DNA of 64,000 nucleotides from Sphingomonas sp. LT1P40 (GCF_036663835.1 NZ_JAXOJT010000002.1:620001-684000); one strand, 5' to 3'; positions 1 through 8,128 are shown, counted from the first letter of the stretch. Notes: generated from the letters alone by a model not told the origin. Translations and numbers: made by a program.

Positions 1-299
1 ACTAGCAGATAGAAAACGCTGGCCGTCAATGCCAATCGAAATAGGAATTTCATCTCCTCGGGCTTGGTATCGACCGTTTTTGGCGGACCGGCGAAATAAG
101 CCACCGCGCCGGTCAACGTCATCGAAGGAAGGACGTGCGGCAGCAGCCACCCCAGCAACTCGTGTGTATCGCGCGAAACACTCGGCACCGCAGCCAAGCC
201 GAGCACAAGCAGGATCAGCAACGCCCCGCCGAGCCACCAAACAAGAGTGATTAACCGGCGATATCGGCCTAAGCGCGCGGAGAGAACGGCATTGGTCAT
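1..299 (-). CDS. Membrane protein, partial (3' end outside window)
   Basis: A reverse-strand frame opens with ATG at 299 and stays open to the left edge, so only the first 99 codons are seen. The product has a basic N-terminus, a strongly hydrophobic helix (roughly residues 15-39, rich in W, L and V), then a second hydrophobic stretch (about 50-70) and a third beginning at the edge. It looks like an inner-membrane protein with several helices; I do not recognise the family. The start codon overlaps the stop of the preceding lipoprotein gene (ATGA at 299-296), so the two are probably translationally coupled. Confidence 0.7.
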   Translation of the reverse strand, partial: MTNAVLSARLGRYRRLITLVWWLGGALLILLVLGLAAVPSVSRDTHELLGWLLPHVLPSMTLTGAVAYFAGPPKTVDTKPEEMKFLFRLALTASVFYLL

Positions 300-988
300 G
301 GGCAAGCTCCGTTAACAATGGCGTTCAGACCGGCCCCTGCAAGATGTGCCTCCGGGCTGAGATGCGTCACACGTACGGCGTCGTCACCCAGCGTCTTGCG
401 CTCATACTCATAGACGAACAGCTGTAGATGTTTGCCAGGGCCGGCCGCCGCATTCGCCAGACTTGGGGGCAGGCGGTAGGGGTTGTCTTGGAACAACGTG
501 ATCGCCGTGCCGAAATCGGCTGCGGTGCTGTTGGTTGCCATATTGGGACCATAGACAAACAACAGTGCTCGATAGCGACCAGGCAGTGCTTTGCCGGTGA
601 AGATATCCCAAAGGTTGTTCTTGAACGGACCGGTTTGCCAGCGCCTACCCGCAATAGCCTTACCGTCGTGGCCGATACTCTCGAATGCAGTCGCGATCGC
701 AAAGCCGCCCGCAACGACAAATAACTTACGCCTATAAGCGCGAGTGTCGAGCTTCCCGTTCAACCAAGTTTCGACTTGACCAAGTGAGTGGGTGGCTGTG
801 AAGCATCGTGAACTTAGGTTCTTCGAAACCGATGCGGCGGGTACCGCATTTAGCCGGGGGATCGCATGAAACGACGGGCCGGGGCCAGGGCCGGGTGGCA
901 GCGTGTTGGGTCGCATCGCCATGCACCCGGTCAACAAGGATAACGTGAGCAGCCCGGTCGCTAATAGCGCTATAGTTCGAGATGGCAT
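296..988 (-). CDS. Putative lipoprotein of unknown function
   Basis: Predicted 230-residue protein. The ATG at 988 is chosen because AAGGAG lies just upstream and because it puts a lipoprotein signal at the very N-terminus (MPSR, a hydrophobic run, then LLTGC with the lipobox cysteine near residue 22). The mature part is proline-rich at first (PPGPGPGPS) and then mixed alpha/beta, with no motif I recognise. A longer frame reaches 1057 but would bury the signal peptide. It is followed by a membrane-protein gene with a 4-base overlap, suggesting a two-gene envelope operon. Function unknown. Confidence 0.7.
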   Translation of the reverse strand: MPSRTIALLATGLLTLSLLTGCMAMRPNTLPPGPGPGPSFHAIPRLNAVPAASVSKNLSSRCFTATHSLGQVETWLNGKLDTRAYRRKLFVVAGGFAIATAFESIGHDGKAIAGRRWQTGPFKNNLWDIFTGKALPGRYRALLFVYGPNMATNSTAADFGTAITLFQDNPYRLPPSLANAAAGPGKHLQLFVYEYERKTLGDDAVRVTHLSPEAHLAGAGLNAIVNGACP

Positions 989-1148
989 TGCATCTCCTTC
1001 CCCGTTGCCAAGCTTATTCGAGATCGGCCAAATATCAAGCCAGCGAACTATCCGCATCTGTCAATCTTCCAGCCGATCTGTTCGCTCTTTCCCTTTGCGA
1101 GCGCCATCAAGTGCTGCCACAAGTCCTGCCCTGAAACACCCGGAGAAG

Positions 1149-2831
1149 ATGTCGATGCGTCTCGCGTTTTTGGCTCCGCTGGCCCTGTTGGGTCTGGCCG
1201 CCTGCAACACCGCCCCCTCGGCCCCGCCCGAGGAAGCCATGCCTGCCATGCCGATGGAGACGCTGAAGGAGGCGACGCGCATCCTTTCGTCCGACGAATA
1301 TGAGGGTCGCGCGCCCGGTACGCCGGGGGAGAAGAAAACGCTCGATTATCTCGTCGCGCAATTCCAGAAGGCGGGGCTGCAGCCCGGCAGCCCAAATGGT
1401 CCTGATGGCCCCAGCTGGTTTCAGGACGTGCCGCTGGTGGCGATCACCGCGAAGAACGTCTCGACATTGAACTTCACCGGCGGCACCGCACCGATCGCGC
1501 TGAAATACGGTCCGGAATTCGTCGCCGGCACCTATCGCGTCACGTCGAAGATCGACATCAAGGACAGCCCGGTCGTGTTTGTCGGATACGGCATCAACGC
1601 GCCTGAGCGTGGCTGGAACGACTATGCCGGGGTCGATGTGAAGGGGAAGACCGTCGTCATCCTCGTCAACGATCCCGACTGGGAAACCGCAGGGGCCGAA
1701 GGGACGTTCGGCGGCAAAGCGATGACCTATTATGGCCGCTGGACCTACAAATATGAGGAAGCGGCGCGACAGGGCGCGGCGGCGGCGATCATCGTCCATC
1801 AGACCGAACCGGCCGCTTATGGCTGGAATGTCGTCCAGTCGAGCTGGACCGGCGAGCAGCAGGTCGCCGACGCCGCCAACGGCCATGCCGACCAGTCCGC
1901 CGCGATCGGCTGGATCCAGCTCGACAAGGCGAAGGCGCTGTTCGCTTCGGGCGGGCAGGATTTCGCCAAGCTTGCCGCCGCCGCCAAGACCAAGGGTTTC
2001 AAGGCCGTGCCGCTGGGCGCAGTCAAGGCATCGCTCAGCTTCGACAACGACATCCGCAAACACGCGTCGAAGAACGTCATCGGCATCCTGCCCGGCACCA
2101 AGCGCCCCGACGAGGTCGTGCTCTACACCGCGCATTGGGATCATCTCGGCCGCTGTGAGAAGGCGCCGGACGGCGACGATATCTGCAATGGCGCGATCGA
2201 CAACGCCACGGGTACCGCCGCGCTGATTGCCATCGCGGAGGCCAACAAGAAAGCCGGCGCGCCCGACCGCAGCCTCGTCTTCCTCGCCGTCACCGCCGAG
2301 GAATCGGGCTTGCTCGGATCGGCCTATTACGGTGCCAACCCGGTCTATCCGCTGGCCAAGACGGTGGGCGGCGTGAACATGGATGCGCTCAGCGTCACCG
2401 GCCCGGCGAAGAACGTGATCGTGGTGGGCAAGGGCAAGTCGGCGCTTGATGGCTTCCTCGATCGCGCGTTGGCGAAACAGGGCCGCACCGCCACCGCCGA
2501 ACCCACCCCGGAAAAGGGCTTTTACTACCGGTCCGACCATTTCATGCTGGCGAAGCAAGGCGTGCCGATGCTCTATTTCGACGGTGGCGACGATCTGGTC
2601 GAGGGTGGCAAGGACGCGGGCAAGGCGGCCGCGATGGACTATGAGAAGAACCGCTACCACGGGCCGAAGGACGAATATAATCCGGCGTGGAACTGGGCGG
2701 GGGTCGAACGCGATCTGGCGATTTACTACAGCGTCGGCCGCGCGCTGGCGATGACGGGCGACTGGCCGAACTGGGTGGAGGGCGACGAATTCCGCGCCAT
2801 CCGCGACAAGAGCCGCGCCGGAGCGAAGTAA
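1149..2831 (+). CDS. M28 family zinc metallopeptidase, lipoprotein
   Basis: Exported aminopeptidase-type enzyme that would remove residues from peptides in the periplasm or at the cell surface. The N-terminus is a lipoprotein signal ending LLGLAAC. A protease-associated (PA) region covers about residues 130-290, followed by the M28 catalytic domain. Zinc-ligand motifs of the family are visible in order: HWDH (about 329), AIDNATG (about 349), TAEESG (about 384), NMDAL and YYRSDHF. The upstream frame extends to 903, but GGAG at 1142-1145 supports ATG 1149 or the in-frame ATG at 1155. The agmatine deiminase gene follows after 6 bases, so they are probably co-transcribed. Confidence 0.93.
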   Translation: MSMRLAFLAPLALLGLAACNTAPSAPPEEAMPAMPMETLKEATRILSSDEYEGRAPGTPGEKKTLDYLVAQFQKAGLQPGSPNGPDGPSWFQDVPLVAITAKNVSTLNFTGGTAPIALKYGPEFVAGTYRVTSKIDIKDSPVVFVGYGINAPERGWNDYAGVDVKGKTVVILVNDPDWETAGAEGTFGGKAMTYYGRWTYKYEEAARQGAAAAIIVHQTEPAAYGWNVVQSSWTGEQQVADAANGHADQSAAIGWIQLDKAKALFASGGQDFAKLAAAAKTKGFKAVPLGAVKASLSFDNDIRKHASKNVIGILPGTKRPDEVVLYTAHWDHLGRCEKAPDGDDICNGAIDNATGTAALIAIAEANKKAGAPDRSLVFLAVTAEESGLLGSAYYGANPVYPLAKTVGGVNMDALSVTGPAKNVIVVGKGKSALDGFLDRALAKQGRTATAEPTPEKGFYYRSDHFMLAKQGVPMLYFDGGDDLVEGGKDAGKAAAMDYEKNRYHGPKDEYNPAWNWAGVERDLAIYYSVGRALAMTGDWPNWVEGDEFRAIRDKSRAGAK

Positions 2832-2837
2832 GCTGCC

Positions 2838-3803
2838 ATGAAACCGACCCCACCCCCTGAATGGGCGAAGCACAAGGCCGTGTGGATCGGCTTCCCCAGC
2901 CATCCCGAATTATGGGAATCGCTGGGGGCCGCCCGTGCCGAGGTTGCCGCCTTTGCCCGTGCCGTCCATGCCGATGGCGCGGGCGAGCAAGTGTTGCTGG
3001 TCGCGGCGGATGAGGAAGCCGCCACCGCCGCGCGGCTGCTCGCCGGGGATTCGGCCAAAGTCGTCGTCGCCCCGTTCGGCGACATCTGGCTGCGCGACAC
3101 CGGGGTTATTCTCGATAACAAGGGCGTCGGCCACGATTTCGCGTTCAACGGCTGGGGCGGGAAATATGAGTATGCCGGAGACGAGGAGATCGGCGCGCGT
3201 TTGGCGGACAAGCGCCGGATCGAGGTCGAACCGCATGACTGGGTGCTGGAGGGCGGCTCGCTCGACTGGGACGGCACCGGTCTGGTCGTCACCACCGAAC
3301 AATGCCTGCTCAACCGCAACCGCAATCCCGGCCTGTCGATGCGCGAGGCGGAGGAGCGGCTGTACAGCGACCTCGGCTTCGACCGCGTGTTGTGGCTCGG
3401 CAACGGCCTGACGCACGACCACACCGACGGCCATGTCGACAATCTCGCCCGCTTCGTCGGCCCCAATCGGCTGGCGATCCCGGTGGCGGAGGAAAACGAC
3501 CCCAACTGGCTGGTCTATCAGGACGCCAAACGCCGCGCCGAGGCGTTCGGAGTGGAGGTGGTGCCGATCCCCTCACCGGGCCGCGTGATCCATTCGGATG
3601 AGGTGGTCCCGGCAAGCTATATGAACTTCTACATCGGCAATGCGGTCGTGGTGGTGCCGGTCTACGGCCAGCCCAACGATCGCAAGGCGGTCGAGACGAT
3701 CGGCGCGCTGTTCCCGGGGCGGCAGGCCGTGGGGCTGCGGGCGGACCATATCCTGACGGGCGGCGGGAGTTTCCACTGTATCTCGCAGCAGATTCCGAAG
3801 TAA
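2838..3803 (+). CDS. aguA: Agmatine deiminase family protein
   Basis: 321 residues, slightly shorter than many family members (about 345-370). It belongs to the peptidyl-arginine-deiminase-like guanidine-modifying fold. Agmatine deiminase converts agmatine to N-carbamoylputrescine and ammonia in arginine-to-putrescine metabolism. Visible motifs include DIWLRDTG (substrate-binding Asp/Arg), FNGWGGKYE, LEGGSLDWDG, the catalytic-His region HTDGHVDN and the C-terminal catalytic cysteine in GGGSFHCISQQ. It follows the M28 peptidase gene closely and ends before a hairpin at 3818. Some close relatives act on other guanidino substrates, so the substrate is inferred. Confidence 0.93.
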   Translation: MKPTPPPEWAKHKAVWIGFPSHPELWESLGAARAEVAAFARAVHADGAGEQVLLVAADEEAATAARLLAGDSAKVVVAPFGDIWLRDTGVILDNKGVGHDFAFNGWGGKYEYAGDEEIGARLADKRRIEVEPHDWVLEGGSLDWDGTGLVVTTEQCLLNRNRNPGLSMREAEERLYSDLGFDRVLWLGNGLTHDHTDGHVDNLARFVGPNRLAIPVAEENDPNWLVYQDAKRRAEAFGVEVVPIPSPGRVIHSDEVVPASYMNFYIGNAVVVVPVYGQPNDRKAVETIGALFPGRQAVGLRADHILTGGGSFHCISQQIPK

Positions 3804-3817
3804 CTATCCTCTCGTCA

Positions 3818-3836
3818 CCCCGGGCTTGACCCGGGG
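3818..3836 (+). terminator. GC-rich hairpin after aguA
   Basis: CCCCGGG and CCCGGGG form a perfect 7-bp stem around a 5-base loop (CTTGA), followed by TCCCGCTTCTTT. It lies 15 bases after the aguA stop, so a terminator role is likely. The surrounding wording (GTCACCCCGGGCTTGACC) resembles dispersed intergenic repeats common in sphingomonads. Confidence 0.55.
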
Positions 3837-4171
3837 TCCCGCTTCTTTCCTCCGACGAATCAGGGCAGCCGACCTCGCTCAAGGCCGGGCGACGGATAAG
3901 GACGTCGGTTGCATGGCCTCAGCACAGTCTGGCGCACCGTGCGTGCCAACCCACTCCCAACCCCTCCCTTTTCGAGAGCGGCGAAGAAGAGTCGATGTTC
4001 GCAATTGCGTGGAAAGCTGACGAACGACGATCAGCAGGGGCCATGCCAGTATATGTAGCCAGTTTAGAGCCAATTCAAACGTCCGTAATTGGGAGAAAGC
4101 GGGCGTTACATCCACTGGGTAACGTCGCCCGTTGGCTTGTACGCTTCGAGGCTATGGGCAGCGCAGTCTCT
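3837..4171. other. Gene-poor intergenic stretch
   Basis: I see no convincing gene in these 335 bases. Short frames exist on both strands but lack ribosome binding sites and protein-like composition. The only structure noted is the hairpin at its left end. Confidence 0.5.
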
Positions 4172-4306
4172 TCAAAAACCGCCGCCCTCATCTCTTTCAG
4201 GCGGTCGTTCGCCACCATCGGACGACGACCCGCCACCTCGAAAGAGCTGGATTACGAACCAGAGCATCAAAGCGCCAAGTGGGATAAACCACCAGAGCTT
4301 GCTCAT
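4172..4306 (-). CDS. Small single-span membrane protein (44 aa)
   Basis: Short reverse-strand frame with a clear GAGGAG six bases before its ATG. It encodes MSKLWWFIPLGALMLWFVIQ, one hydrophobic helix at the N-terminus, then a short tail rich in Gly, Ser, Asp, Glu and Arg. It begins 18 bases after the stop of another 44-codon ORF, so the two probably form a mini-operon. No known family recognised. The ribosome binding site and membrane-helix composition make it more credible than the other short frames in this gap. Confidence 0.55.
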   Translation of the reverse strand: MSKLWWFIPLGALMLWFVIQLFRGGGSSSDGGERPPERDEGGGF

Positions 4307-4324
4307 ACGCTTCTCCTCGCTTGT

Positions 4325-4459
4325 CTACGTCGACTGCTCTGTGCTGCCACTTTGTTGTAGTCGGGTTAGGTCCGCAAGGTCGTTAGCGACACTCGCGTCT
4401 TCTTCTTCCGCAGTCCAAATCGACCGCCGACCAAACCCACTGGTAATGTTGGATTTCAT
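4325..4459 (-). CDS. Small hydrophilic protein (44 aa), possible
   Basis: Reverse-strand frame from ATG 4459 with AGGA about eight bases upstream. It encodes an acidic, polar peptide with no membrane helix (an AEEEDASVANDLADL segment in the middle). It sits directly upstream of the small membrane protein gene and could be its partner. It could also be a chance frame; the main support is the matching orientation and tight spacing. Confidence 0.35.
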   Translation of the reverse strand: MKSNITSGFGRRSIWTAEEEDASVANDLADLTRLQQSGSTEQST

Positions 4460-4514
4460 CTGATCTATCCTGATCGATGAACCGCCGCTCGCACCACCCT
4501 ATTCCCACACCCCG

Positions 4515-4714
4515 CCGCGTCGATGGCGCATATATCGCGCGTCAGTGCCGCAAACCCGTCGCTTCGGTGTCGCGCCGCTGTAGCCCCTCTGTCGCGTCAG
4601 CGGCGCGCGCGTGTCGCGTCACTGTCGCGCAACAGTCGCGTCGCAGGCGCAAAGCTGTCGTTTCACCGTCGCTTCCGCCAAAAACCCTGCCAAACCGTCA
4701 ACCGCGTCAACCGG
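4515..4714 (+). repeat. 11-bp degenerate tandem array A with conserved tail
   Basis: Fifteen consecutive 11-base units run from 4515 to 4679. Most read [T/C/G]CGCGTCnnTG; examples are TCGCGTCACTG, TCGCGCAACAG and TCGCTTCGGTG. The period holds even where individual units diverge. The array ends in a short A-rich spacer and a tail at 4691-4714 that begins CAAACCGTCAACCGCG. A second array with the same unit and nearly the same tail lies at 57339-57550 on the other strand. The 11-base period is not a codon multiple, so a protein-coding origin is unlikely. This array lies between the small-ORF pair and the 3' end of rlmE. Confidence 0.75.
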
Positions 4715-4734
4715 CTGACCACGGCCCCACCCCG

Positions 4735-5433
4735 TCAGTCCGACTCAGCTCCGTCCGCAACCGCTTCCTCGGCTCGCCCCTTGAACCCCTGCGCCACCAC
4801 GAACCATTCGACCGAACCCTTGCGGCTCGACGGCGGCTTGGCGTGCTTCACGGTGGCGAAGTTGCGTTTCATCTCGGCGACGAACTGGCTGTCGCCCCCG
4901 CCCGCAAAGATCTTGCTGACGAAGGTGCCGCCCGGTTCCAGATTCTCGATTGCGAACTGGAACGCCGCCTCGACCAGCCCCATCGTGCGCAGCGCGTCGG
5001 TCTGCGGATGACCCACCGTGTTCGCCGCCATGTCCGACATCACCAGATCGGGCGCGCCGCCCAGCGCCTCGACCAGCCGGTCGGGTGCGGAATCGTCCAT
5101 GAAATCCATCTGAAAGATCGTCACGCCCTCGATCGGATCGACCGGCAACAAATCGATGCCGACGATCGCCGCCTTTGGCACTTGCCGCCGCACGACCTGG
5201 CTCCACCCGCCGGGGGCCAGGCCCAGATCGACGACGCGCTTCGATCCCTTCAGCATGCCGAACTTCTCGTCCAGCTCGATCAGCTTGTAGGCGGCACGGC
5301 TGCGATAGCCCTCCGCCTTCGCCTTTTTGACGTAGGGGTCGTTCAACTGCCGCTCCAGCCAGCGGATCGACTGGCTGGTGCGTCCGCGCCCGGTGCGGAC
5401 GCGGGTATGGCCTCTGGTGCCGCCCCTGCTCAT
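4735..5433 (-). CDS. rlmE: 23S rRNA 2'-O-ribose methyltransferase RlmE
   Basis: RlmE (FtsJ/RrmJ) methylates the 2'-OH of U2552 in the A-loop of 23S rRNA using S-adenosylmethionine, a late step in large-subunit maturation. The 232-residue protein has a basic N-terminal tail (RGHTRVRTGRGR), the SAM motif VVDLGLAPGGWSQ and the K-D-K-E catalytic tetrad at about K50 (AAYKL), D134 (VMSDMA), K174 (FVSKIF) and E209 (SVEWF). An upstream TTG at 5439 is in frame, but ATG 5433 has AGAGGA at good spacing. It follows ppx by 13 bases and is probably co-transcribed with it. Confidence 0.95.
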   Translation of the reverse strand: MSRGGTRGHTRVRTGRGRTSQSIRWLERQLNDPYVKKAKAEGYRSRAAYKLIELDEKFGMLKGSKRVVDLGLAPGGWSQVVRRQVPKAAIVGIDLLPVDPIEGVTIFQMDFMDDSAPDRLVEALGGAPDLVMSDMAANTVGHPQTDALRTMGLVEAAFQFAIENLEPGGTFVSKIFAGGGDSQFVAEMKRNFATVKHAKPPSSRKGSVEWFVVAQGFKGRAEEAVADGAESD

Positions 5434-5446
5434 CGCCAAATCCTCT

Positions 5447-6508
5447 TCATCGAGCGCTATTCTTCATCAGATGGCGCAGGATGCCCTCGCGGATGCCGCG
5501 ATCGGCGATGCCGATGCGTTCGGCGGGCCAGATGTCCATGATACTCTCCAGAATCGCGCAGCCGGCAACCACCAGGTCGGCGCGCTCGGCGCCTATACAC
5601 GGAATGGCCGAACGTCCCGCCATATCCAGATCGGCAATCCGCTGGCTGACGGCACGCATCGACGCAGCGGGCACGATCAGCCCGTCGATCGCCGAGCGGT
5701 CATAGGAGGGGAGGCCCAGATGCACGCTGGCCAGTGTCGTCACCGTCCCGCTGGTGCCCAGCAAGCGCGGCGTGCCGGTAATCGCGGGCAGCCGTGCGAT
5801 GAACGGCGCAAATGCCTCGGCCACGCTGTCGCGCATCCGCGCATAGGCCTCGCTGCGGATCGCATCGTCGGGATCGCCCCCGCCGCGCCCCTTCGCCTCG
5901 GTCAGCGACACCACGCCCCATGGCGCGCTGTGCCAGTCGAGAATGCTGGGCTGCTCACTCGCGGTATCGACCAGCACCAGCTCGGTCGATCCGCCGCCAA
6001 TGTCGAACACCAAAGCGGGTCCGTCACCCGGCTCCAGCAGTGCGTGACAGCCCAGCACCGCCAGCCGCGCCTCTTCCTCGGCGGTAATGATGTCGAGCAC
6101 GATGCCGGTCTCGCGATAGACGCGCTGGATGAACTCCGCGCCATTCTCCGCCTGTCGGCACGCTTCGGTCGCCACCGACCGCGACAGCGCAACGTTGCGG
6201 CGGCGCAGTTTATCGGCGCAGATTTTCAGCGCGGCGATGGTCCGTTCGATCGCCGCATCGGACAGCCGCCCGCTCGACGCCAGCCCCTCGCCCAGCCGCA
6301 CGATGCGCGAAAATGCGTCGACCACGGTAAAGCCCGACCCTTGCGGTCGTGCGATCAGCAACCGGCAATTATTGGTGCCAAGGTCCAGTGCGGCGAAATG
6401 CCGTGCTTCCGGCCAGCGCGCCCGCCCCGCTGGCGGGGATACCGGTGGGGCCGGGCGGGCCGGAGGCGATTCCGGCGGGCGCGGCATCCTGGCGGAGCCT
6501 TCCCCCAT
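5447..6508 (-). CDS. ppx: Ppx/GppA family exopolyphosphatase
   Basis: Member of the ASKHA phosphatase family that releases terminal phosphate from polyphosphate or converts pppGpp to ppGpp. Actin-like motifs are DLGTNNCRLL (about 42-51, phosphate-1), DIGGGSTEL (169-177, phosphate-2), a GTSGTVTTLA loop and the C-terminal ADRGIREGIL. At 353 residues it is the short form and lacks the long C-terminal HD-like extension of E. coli Ppx. The N-terminus is proline-rich. ATG 6487 (MPRPP), preceded by GGAAGG, is a plausible alternative start. Pairing with rlmE is common in sphingomonads as far as I recall. Confidence 0.9.
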   Translation of the reverse strand: MGEGSARMPRPPESPPARPAPPVSPPAGRARWPEARHFAALDLGTNNCRLLIARPQGSGFTVVDAFSRIVRLGEGLASSGRLSDAAIERTIAALKICADKLRRRNVALSRSVATEACRQAENGAEFIQRVYRETGIVLDIITAEEEARLAVLGCHALLEPGDGPALVFDIGGGSTELVLVDTASEQPSILDWHSAPWGVVSLTEAKGRGGGDPDDAIRSEAYARMRDSVAEAFAPFIARLPAITGTPRLLGTSGTVTTLASVHLGLPSYDRSAIDGLIVPAASMRAVSQRIADLDMAGRSAIPCIGAERADLVVAGCAILESIMDIWPAERIGIADRGIREGILRHLMKNSAR

Positions 6509-6636
6509 GTTGAGTCACTCACTTATGTTCTTCCGTCACGGCCGAAACGGCCGCCGGTGCTTGAAGGCAAAGCTAGCAGGGCACCACGGCGCCGGCAAGG
6601 CGAGCGACCGGCGGGGGCAAAACCGGCCCGAATCGC

Positions 6637-6665
6637 CTTGACCCGTGGTTTCTCGCCACCTAGAG
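6637..6665 (+). promoter_or_regulatory. Sigma-70-like promoter for tRNA-Gln
   Basis: TTGACC at 6637-6642 and TAGAGC at 6660-6665 are separated by 17 bases, ending 11 bases before the first base of the tRNA. The -10 is imperfect, but spacing and position fit a tRNA promoter. Confidence 0.5.
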
Positions 6666-6676
6666 CAGCCCCCGAT

Positions 6677-6750
6677 TGCCCGATCCTCTAATGGTAAGAG
6701 AGCGGACTCTGACTCCGTCAATCAAGGTTCGAGTCCTTGTCGGGCATCCA
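6677..6750 (+). tRNA. tRNA-Gln (anticodon CUG)
   Basis: A complete cloverleaf can be drawn by eye. The acceptor stem is TGCCCGA/TCGGGCA. The D arm is CTCT/AGAG with AATGGTA in the loop. The anticodon stem GCGGA/TCCGT encloses loop CTCTGAC, so the anticodon is CTG and reads CAG. The T arm CAAGG/CCTTG has loop TTCGAGT. CCA is encoded at 6748-6750. The discriminator base is T, not the G typical of E. coli tRNA-Gln. Confidence 0.95.
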
Positions 6751-6834
6751 CTATTCACATTTTCCATAACCTGGATCAGCACGAATCTTGATTCGGTTGC
6801 GCAACCTTGCCCGGTAACGCCGCGTTGGACGGGC

Positions 6835-7530
6835 ATGCTGAAACCATCGAACGATAGCGACCACCCGCTCGCCGACGCCTTCCGGCGCTTTGTGAAGGAC
6901 CCTGCTTTTCCTTGCGTCGGCGCGAAATCCGCGTTGAGTCGCCACCAGATGCGTTTTGTAGTGGGCCGCGACATCCGTTCCGCCTGGGACGATTTGCGCA
7001 TTTATCCCAATCTGCTTGCCTTGGCTGAGGGCTATAAGGTCGAACCGACCCTGTTCCAGTCGCTGGTCGTGTTGTTCGAAGAGGACGCCGGTCTGGGCGA
7101 GGACGAGTTTGAGGCCAATCTATGGGCCCGCGTCCAGTCGCTCAGCGAAAAGGACGAATGGCTGGGGCAAAAGCCAGATCCGCGCGTCAGCGACGATCCC
7201 GACGATCCGCATTTTTCATTGAGCTTCGGCGGCGAGGGGTTCTTCGTCGTCGGCCTCCACCCGCACGCCAGCCGCCCGGCCCGCCGCTTCGAGCGCCCGG
7301 CACTTGTGTTCAACCTGCACGACCAGTTCGAACAGCTGCGCGCGCTGGGCCGTTACGACAAATTGCGCGATTCCATCGTCGAGCGCGATGTGGCGCTGGC
7401 CGGTATGGCTAACCCCATGCTCGCGCGACACGGCACGGTGTCGGAAGCGCGCCAATATAGCGGGCGACTGGTCGATGCCGACTGGGTCTGCCCCTTCTCG
7501 GGCCGCAAAGGGGCGCGAAATGCCGCATAG
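6835..7530 (+). CDS. YqcI/YcgG family (GntA-like) heme-dependent N-hydroxylase candidate
   Basis: 231 residues matching the YqcI/YcgG family. Characterised relatives (GntA of guanitoxin synthesis, DcsA-type enzymes) are small heme proteins acting on arginine-like guanidino compounds. Family features visible are the early FPCVGAKSAL segment, RDIRSAWDDL, the central HPHASRPARRFERPALVFN region and the FNLHDQFEQLR stretch. The open frame extends back through the tRNA gene, so ATG 6835 is the sensible start. The last 11 bases overlap the start of a DUF1989 gene, pointing to coupled translation and a shared pathway. Substrate and heme binding are inferred from family only. Confidence 0.8.
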   Translation: MLKPSNDSDHPLADAFRRFVKDPAFPCVGAKSALSRHQMRFVVGRDIRSAWDDLRIYPNLLALAEGYKVEPTLFQSLVVLFEEDAGLGEDEFEANLWARVQSLSEKDEWLGQKPDPRVSDDPDDPHFSLSFGGEGFFVVGLHPHASRPARRFERPALVFNLHDQFEQLRALGRYDKLRDSIVERDVALAGMANPMLARHGTVSEARQYSGRLVDADWVCPFSGRKGARNAA

Positions 7531-8110
7531 GATCGAACCACGATCAGGCGTGGCGTTCGAGGTGCCGAAAGGCGCGCTGCTGACCGTCACCGACCCCACT
7601 GGCGAGCAGGTCGCCGACCTGCTGGCGTTCCGCAAGGATGACATCCGCGAGGTTATCTCCTCGGGCCGCACGCTCGATTATGCCAGCCGCATCTACCTGA
7701 CGACCGGCGACAAGCTCTATTCCAACCGCAGCAACGTGTTGCTGGAAATCATCGAGGACGATGTCGGGCGGCATGATTTCCTGCTTACGCCGTGCTCAAA
7801 AGACACGTTCCGCATCATTTATGGCGATACCGATCCGCATCGCGGCTGTTTCGGCAACCTCGTCGCAGCGCTTGAGACTTATGGCATCGGCCCCGACGAC
7901 ATTCCGGTCGCATTCAACTGCTTCATGAACGTGCCGGTGGACGGAACGACGGGCGAACTGCGCGTTGATCCGCCATTGAGCAAGGCCGGCGACCGCATCG
8001 TCTTCCGTGCGATGGACGACCTCATTATCGGCCTCACCGCCTGTTCGGCGCTTCAGTCCAACAATGGCTCGTTCAAACCGATCGACTGGGAGGTAACGCC
8101 GCCGGAGTAA
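7520..8110 (+). CDS. DUF1989 / urea carboxylase-associated family protein
   Basis: 196 residues. DUF1989 proteins include the subunits of carboxyguanidine deiminase (CgdA/CgdB) found with urea/guanidine carboxylases. Typical features here are the N-terminal beta-rich part (VPKGALLTVTDPTGEQVADL), SRIYLTTGDKLYSNR, DFLLTPCSKDTF with a conserved Cys, HRGCFGNL with another Cys, and a C-terminal DDLIIGLTACSA. Only one DUF1989 copy is present and no carboxylase is nearby, so a role in guanidino-compound chemistry with the preceding GntA-like enzyme is an inference. AAGGGG precedes the ATG. It converges on the M3 peptidase gene. Confidence 0.85.
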   Translation: MPHRIEPRSGVAFEVPKGALLTVTDPTGEQVADLLAFRKDDIREVISSGRTLDYASRIYLTTGDKLYSNRSNVLLEIIEDDVGRHDFLLTPCSKDTFRIIYGDTDPHRGCFGNLVAALETYGIGPDDIPVAFNCFMNVPVDGTTGELRVDPPLSKAGDRIVFRAMDDLIIGLTACSALQSNNGSFKPIDWEVTPPE

Positions 8111-8128
8111 CCCGGCGGCGCCAATGCC

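Noticed and set aside
3995..4463. Forward frames of about 120 codons in the aguA-rlmE gap
   Set aside because: No ribosome binding site or homology; they oppose the better-supported small reverse ORFs.
4515..4679. CRISPR array
   Set aside because: Units are 11 bases, degenerate and without spacers; no cas genes.
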